Shown: positions 60,788 to 64,000 of the stretch, in pieces
Numbering within the stretch: position 1 is the first letter of the stretch
Layout of the letters: each line of letters begins with the position of its first letter
NCBI RefSeq assembly: GCF_000801105.2
Contig: NC_079516.1
Location: 44,558,908 to 44,622,907, forward strand
Direction of reading: 5' to 3'
DNA: 64,000 nucleotides
Origin: Raphanus sativus
Taxonomy: Eukaryota; Streptophyta; Magnoliopsida; Brassicales; Brassicaceae
Notes under the pieces: generated by a model
The model's database searches: none
What the model was told of the DNA's origin: nothing
The model's input: the letters and a program-made list of their open reading frames with translations, nothing else
Translations under genes and position numbers: made by a program

Positions 60788-60897
60788 AGATACGAAGTCT
60801 TTCTACGTTGTAATTGTCAATAGAACTAGTGGGTACTGCAGATTGTTTTTAATTTGGTATAAAATTTAACATTTAAACGTAGAAAGACTTCGTATCT
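60788..60897. repeat. Perfect 22 bp inverted repeat with 66 bp loop
   Basis: 60788-60809 (AGATACGAAGTCTTTCTACG plus TT) is the exact reverse complement of 60876-60897. Flanking text around CTTTGAATTTTAGC also recurs at 59850, left of the TRIM, so the region underwent a local duplication. It could be a small foldback element or a hairpin transcript. Confidence 0.85.
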
Positions 60898-61684
60898 ATT
60901 GAACAGAACCTGTTCTTTCTTTGTTAATAACAACACTAGCAATTTGCAAGATAATCATCTATTTTATAAAATAAAAAGCCTTTAGCCTGCCAAATTTGAC
61001 CAGAAAACTATAAAGAAAAGGTGGTTAGTCTTCCATGAGCTTCTCTGTTCTACGTCATCCAGTTTATATTATATACTTTTAAAAGTTTACGTTTGTTCCA
61101 TTTGGTTAATTTAATTGCTTTTTATTATCTATTTATTTTGGACTCATCAACCTTTTCCTTTAAAATAATGTTCGATCTACGTAACCAAAAACCGTAGACT
61201 TTGGTTTTGACTTCTTTTCCTATGGGAATATGAAATTACATTATACAACTGGAGATTATTCAAATATGATCGGTTATCTAACTACAGTTTGCTCTATATA
61301 CTTGACTTAGTCAGTGAAATGAGTAATTTTCAGCTAACTAATCTAAGCATGACCATACTGTCTCATAGTCATACGTAGAAGATTTAACTCTTTTATGAAC
61401 AATAATCCATTAACACGTCAGTTTCCAAAAAAAAAATCCATTAACACATACAGTAGTATGATTCAAGTAACATTAAAAACATTGGTACATAGTGCATGTT
61501 TTACTAGCTTGTGTTTGTAAACCAGTTTATTTACACTTGATCTAGTATGAAATTACAGACAAAACTAAAAAAGCGTAAAGAGAGTAATCGAGTATAACAC
61601 TAAGACTTGGTCTCAGATTTTGTAATTTCAACACTTGTGTTTGGTATTTAGATCCCTCTAAAGATATTAATTATAAACAAATCA
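60898..61684. other. 3' flank of the HLS1-like gene
   Basis: AT-rich, with no gene or defined repeat recognised. Confidence 0.5.
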
Positions 61685-63150
61685 TTATATGTCTCTAGGG
61701 TCAACGAAAACGGACAATCCAGGCGTTGACTTAGTCCAGTCTGCACCGTCATCATCTCGGAGACGTTTCAAGCACCACAAATCCTCCGGCGAGAGCGCCT
61801 TCCAGTGAGGGATACAAGCTCTGAGTGGCTCACAGCTCCCCACTTCAGCAGCCAACACGGCGCAACCACTCTTTTTAGCTATGTTATGAGCGTGCGAACA
61901 AAGCGCCTCCACCATCTCCGCCGCACGTGGCCCTTCTCCGCCGATGCCGTACAAGAAATGCATGGCAAAGGGCTTGAAAAGATTAGGAAACGACGGGATC
62001 TTCAGAAACGGGAACGCGCCGTCTAAAACGCGCGTCGTCTTCGCTAATGCGCGTTTGAGACGAGAAGTGCCTTGAACTTGAAGCTTGTACACTTCTTTGC
62101 TGTTCCAGATACTTATAACCGCCCATGACCCGGGTAGAGACCCGGAAACGTAGTCGCCGCCACGTGGCACGGCTAGGAAAGTGCCTAGAGAGAGTTTGTT
62201 GGTGAGGATTGAGTTGATGTCTGAAGGGAAAAACTCGGTGGAGGAGAACCGGTTGCGGTAGAGTGACTCGGCGTCGGAGGGATCGAGTTTGATGATATTG
62301 ACTCGGCTTGAGACTGTGACTCGGTGGTTAAAGACAGGGTTGACCAGGAAAGTAGGTGTTCGGTACTTGGAGTAACCGCTTTTCTCGGTGAAGAGTTTGA
62401 CCGAAGCTGCGTTGTCGTTTTCGGTTTGCACGTATGCGTAAGCGGCGTCGTTTAAGCGAAACCAATCTTCGAGCCTTTGCACCAGTTTCAATCCAATTCC
62501 CATCCTCCTATAATATTTAAAAATTAAATTAGTTGTCAGTATTTTATAAAATTTCAACCAAATAATCTGAACTTCCTTTTCCGTTAGGCGTTATGTATCA
62601 TCAAAATATATTAATTTAACTAGTAAGCATCATATGCTTTTATGTAGAAATGATTGTAACAAATGTGTAACTAAGGCATTGGTTGTAATTAAATGAATTA
62701 GTTAAAGAAAACACTATAAACAAACTCGAACCTGTAGTACGGAGAGACACGGAGGCCGGAGACGAAGGCGAGTTTGGTGGTGCTTGTTACCGGTGAAGTG
62801 CCATCGTGTAATGCATTTCCACCGCGTGTCACCGTCTTGATCGTTCCTCTAATCATCCCAACTATCTCATTATCGATCTCAGCCACCTGTCACATGCATT
62901 GCCCAAATTAAAACGAGAAAAGAATAAATAAAAAGAGCAAATCAAAACCATTGAACGTTAACGTGTATATATGGCCTAAACGTACCAGCATGTAGAAAGA
63001 AGGAGATTGTCGGATCCGGGCAAGTGGGTCACCCATGAGATCAACTAGTAAAGACCCGACTTCACAGCTTTTTTCAAGCTCTTCCACTCTCTTTAAGTCT
63101 CTGTTTGGATCATAATCTCTCACCACAACTACTTGAAATCCTTTCCCCAT
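61685..63150 (-). CDS. HOOKLESS1-like GNAT N-acetyltransferase
   Basis: Three exons (63150-62986, 62886-62732, 62507-61685) join in frame to 380 residues. The GNAT domain covers residues about 5-160, with VVVVRDYDPNRDL, RIRQSPSFYMLVAEI, EIVGMIRGTIKTVTRGG, FVSGLRVSPYYRRMGIGLKL (acetyl-CoA loop RxxGIG) and YVQTENDNAASVKLF. The plant HLS1-type C-terminal half follows: STEFFPSDINSILTNKLSLG, FLYGIGGEGPRAAEMVEALC, HWKALSPEDLWCLKRL, ending GLSVFVDPRDI. In Arabidopsis, HLS1 promotes apical hook formation by regulating auxin-response gene expression and histone acetylation; this copy looks like a shorter HLS1 paralogue (At2g30090 type, by recall), so its own role is uncertain. No lesion seen. Confidence 0.9.
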
Positions 63151-64000
63151 GATTTAAATCCAACTTATCAGATAATAAAAAAGCCTTTGGTATTATAAAA
63201 GCGTACGGAAACCTAACAAAACTTTTCTTCTTGCAAAATATTTCAGATTGCTTCCTTCACAAAGTGAGTATTGTCATTAGTCTATTTATAGTTAGGATTT
63301 GGCTTTGTTCTCCTAGTTAATTAGTATATGTTTAGGGTTTTATTTAATTATCACTATCTCTTTCTCTCTATTTTTATAATGTGAATGTTGTTGTTAGTGC
63401 TCTTTCTTTGGAACTCTGTCGATTCTTCCTCATTTCCGTGTGTATTTTTATTTACAAATTCGCATATCTAGCTATATTTTATGTTTGATGATCCGGTTAT
63501 GATTCGTGTATAGCTATATTTTCCGAGAATATCACGGCTCATATGTTATTTCCGTTTTAAAAGTATATAGATATGGACGGATACAACAAAAACTAATAAG
63601 TAACACAACCCACGATTCTAACTTCTATCATATTTTATCGTTCTTCCAATTACATGGCAATGCGACCCCAACGTTACATATACATACTTAATGTTAGGCC
63701 CCAACTTGAAATTAAATAAAACAAGACTAATTTCTATATATATATATATAGGTAGATCAAATTATACCTTTCATTACATCTATAAAATTATAAATGTTAC
63801 ATCCCAGACTTTAAATAATATATATAAAGGTCTTCACTCTATATATGATCTCCATCACATATAACCTAAAACTATAGTTGTGTCGTCTTTTTTTTTTGTT
63901 AATTGTTGGCATCTCATGCCCAAAACCCATGCTAAATTTATGATGTCTATACAAATTTAAGGTTCATTTTGCATGTGTTTATATGTGAACATTTATAATT
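63151..64000. promoter_or_regulatory. Promoter of the HLS1-like gene and window edge
   Basis: No gene recognised. 63740-63754 is a short (AT)n run. The text ATGTTACATCCCAGAC at 63795-63810 resembles an LTR start, but the partner would lie outside the window. Confidence 0.45.

Noticed and set aside
61805..62026. Plus-strand open frame
   Set aside because: Antisense of the HLS1-like exon 3.
63795..63810. LTR-like start ATGTTACATCCC
   Set aside because: No partner LTR, primer site or duplication in the window.

Overview
This window is nuclear DNA from a crucifer (Brassicaceae), most likely Brassica, Raphanus or a close relative. The genes have many short introns and AT-rich intergenic DNA, and every recognisable protein is a plant family with a clear Arabidopsis-type counterpart. 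The transposons (tRNA-derived SINEs, Helitrons with the A|TC...CTAG|T signature, PIF/Harbinger and hAT MITEs, a TRIM) are the usual crucifer set. Species assignment and Arabidopsis counterparts come from recall, not a database search.

Left part (1-11 kb): a 21-exon TT9/GFS9 (CLEC16A-like) gene on +; a broken eL14 ribosomal-protein segment on +; an intronless MFAP1 spliceosome gene on -; and an intronless SNF2-type ATPase on + that lacks the RING finger of its relatives. The last two diverge from a 0.56 kb shared promoter.

Receptor-kinase cluster (11-35 kb): three malectin-like LRR receptor kinases with the same 13-exon layout, plus one exon-sized relic. Copy 1 (+, 11110-15524) has a malectin exon broken by two frame changes and QRD in place of HRD in the catalytic loop. 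Copy 2 (-, 20655-25020) reads as intact. Copy 3 (-, 29090-33427) is a close tandem duplicate of copy 2 with one nonsense codon. The duplicated block also included the neighbouring small predicted mitochondrial gene (intact at 34256-35104, a ~100 bp remnant at 28013-28110). A SINE and a Helitron inserted later explain most of the extra spacing on the left copy. An F-box/DUF295-type gene between copies 1 and 2 is split by a 569 bp hAT-type element with a perfect 8 bp target duplication. Removing the element and one duplication copy restores the frame exactly.

Middle (36-52 kb): a 10-exon DUF266/GT14-like Golgi glycosyltransferase on -, then about 15 kb of gene-poor, AT-rich DNA. This holds at least four non-autonomous Helitrons, tandem repeats, decayed fragments of a COV1-like and a tonoplast sugar-transporter gene, a rearranged plastid 23S rDNA fragment, and a 630 bp PIF/Harbinger-like MITE.

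Right part (53-64 kb): a BTB/NPH3-family gene on + with a 25 bp duplication across its start codon; a 3.2 kb Helitron; a complete 799 bp Cassandra-type TRIM whose LTRs carry a 5S-rRNA-derived Pol III promoter; a perfect 22 bp inverted repeat; and a HOOKLESS1-like N-acetyltransferase gene on -.

The genes do not form a pathway. The main themes are local receptor-kinase birth and death, and repeated transposon insertion into or next to genes. No CRISPR, operon or phage features apply. I found no candidate for a wholly new biological system; the most notable items are the F-box/hAT allele, the 5S-bearing TRIM and the RING-less SNF2 gene.
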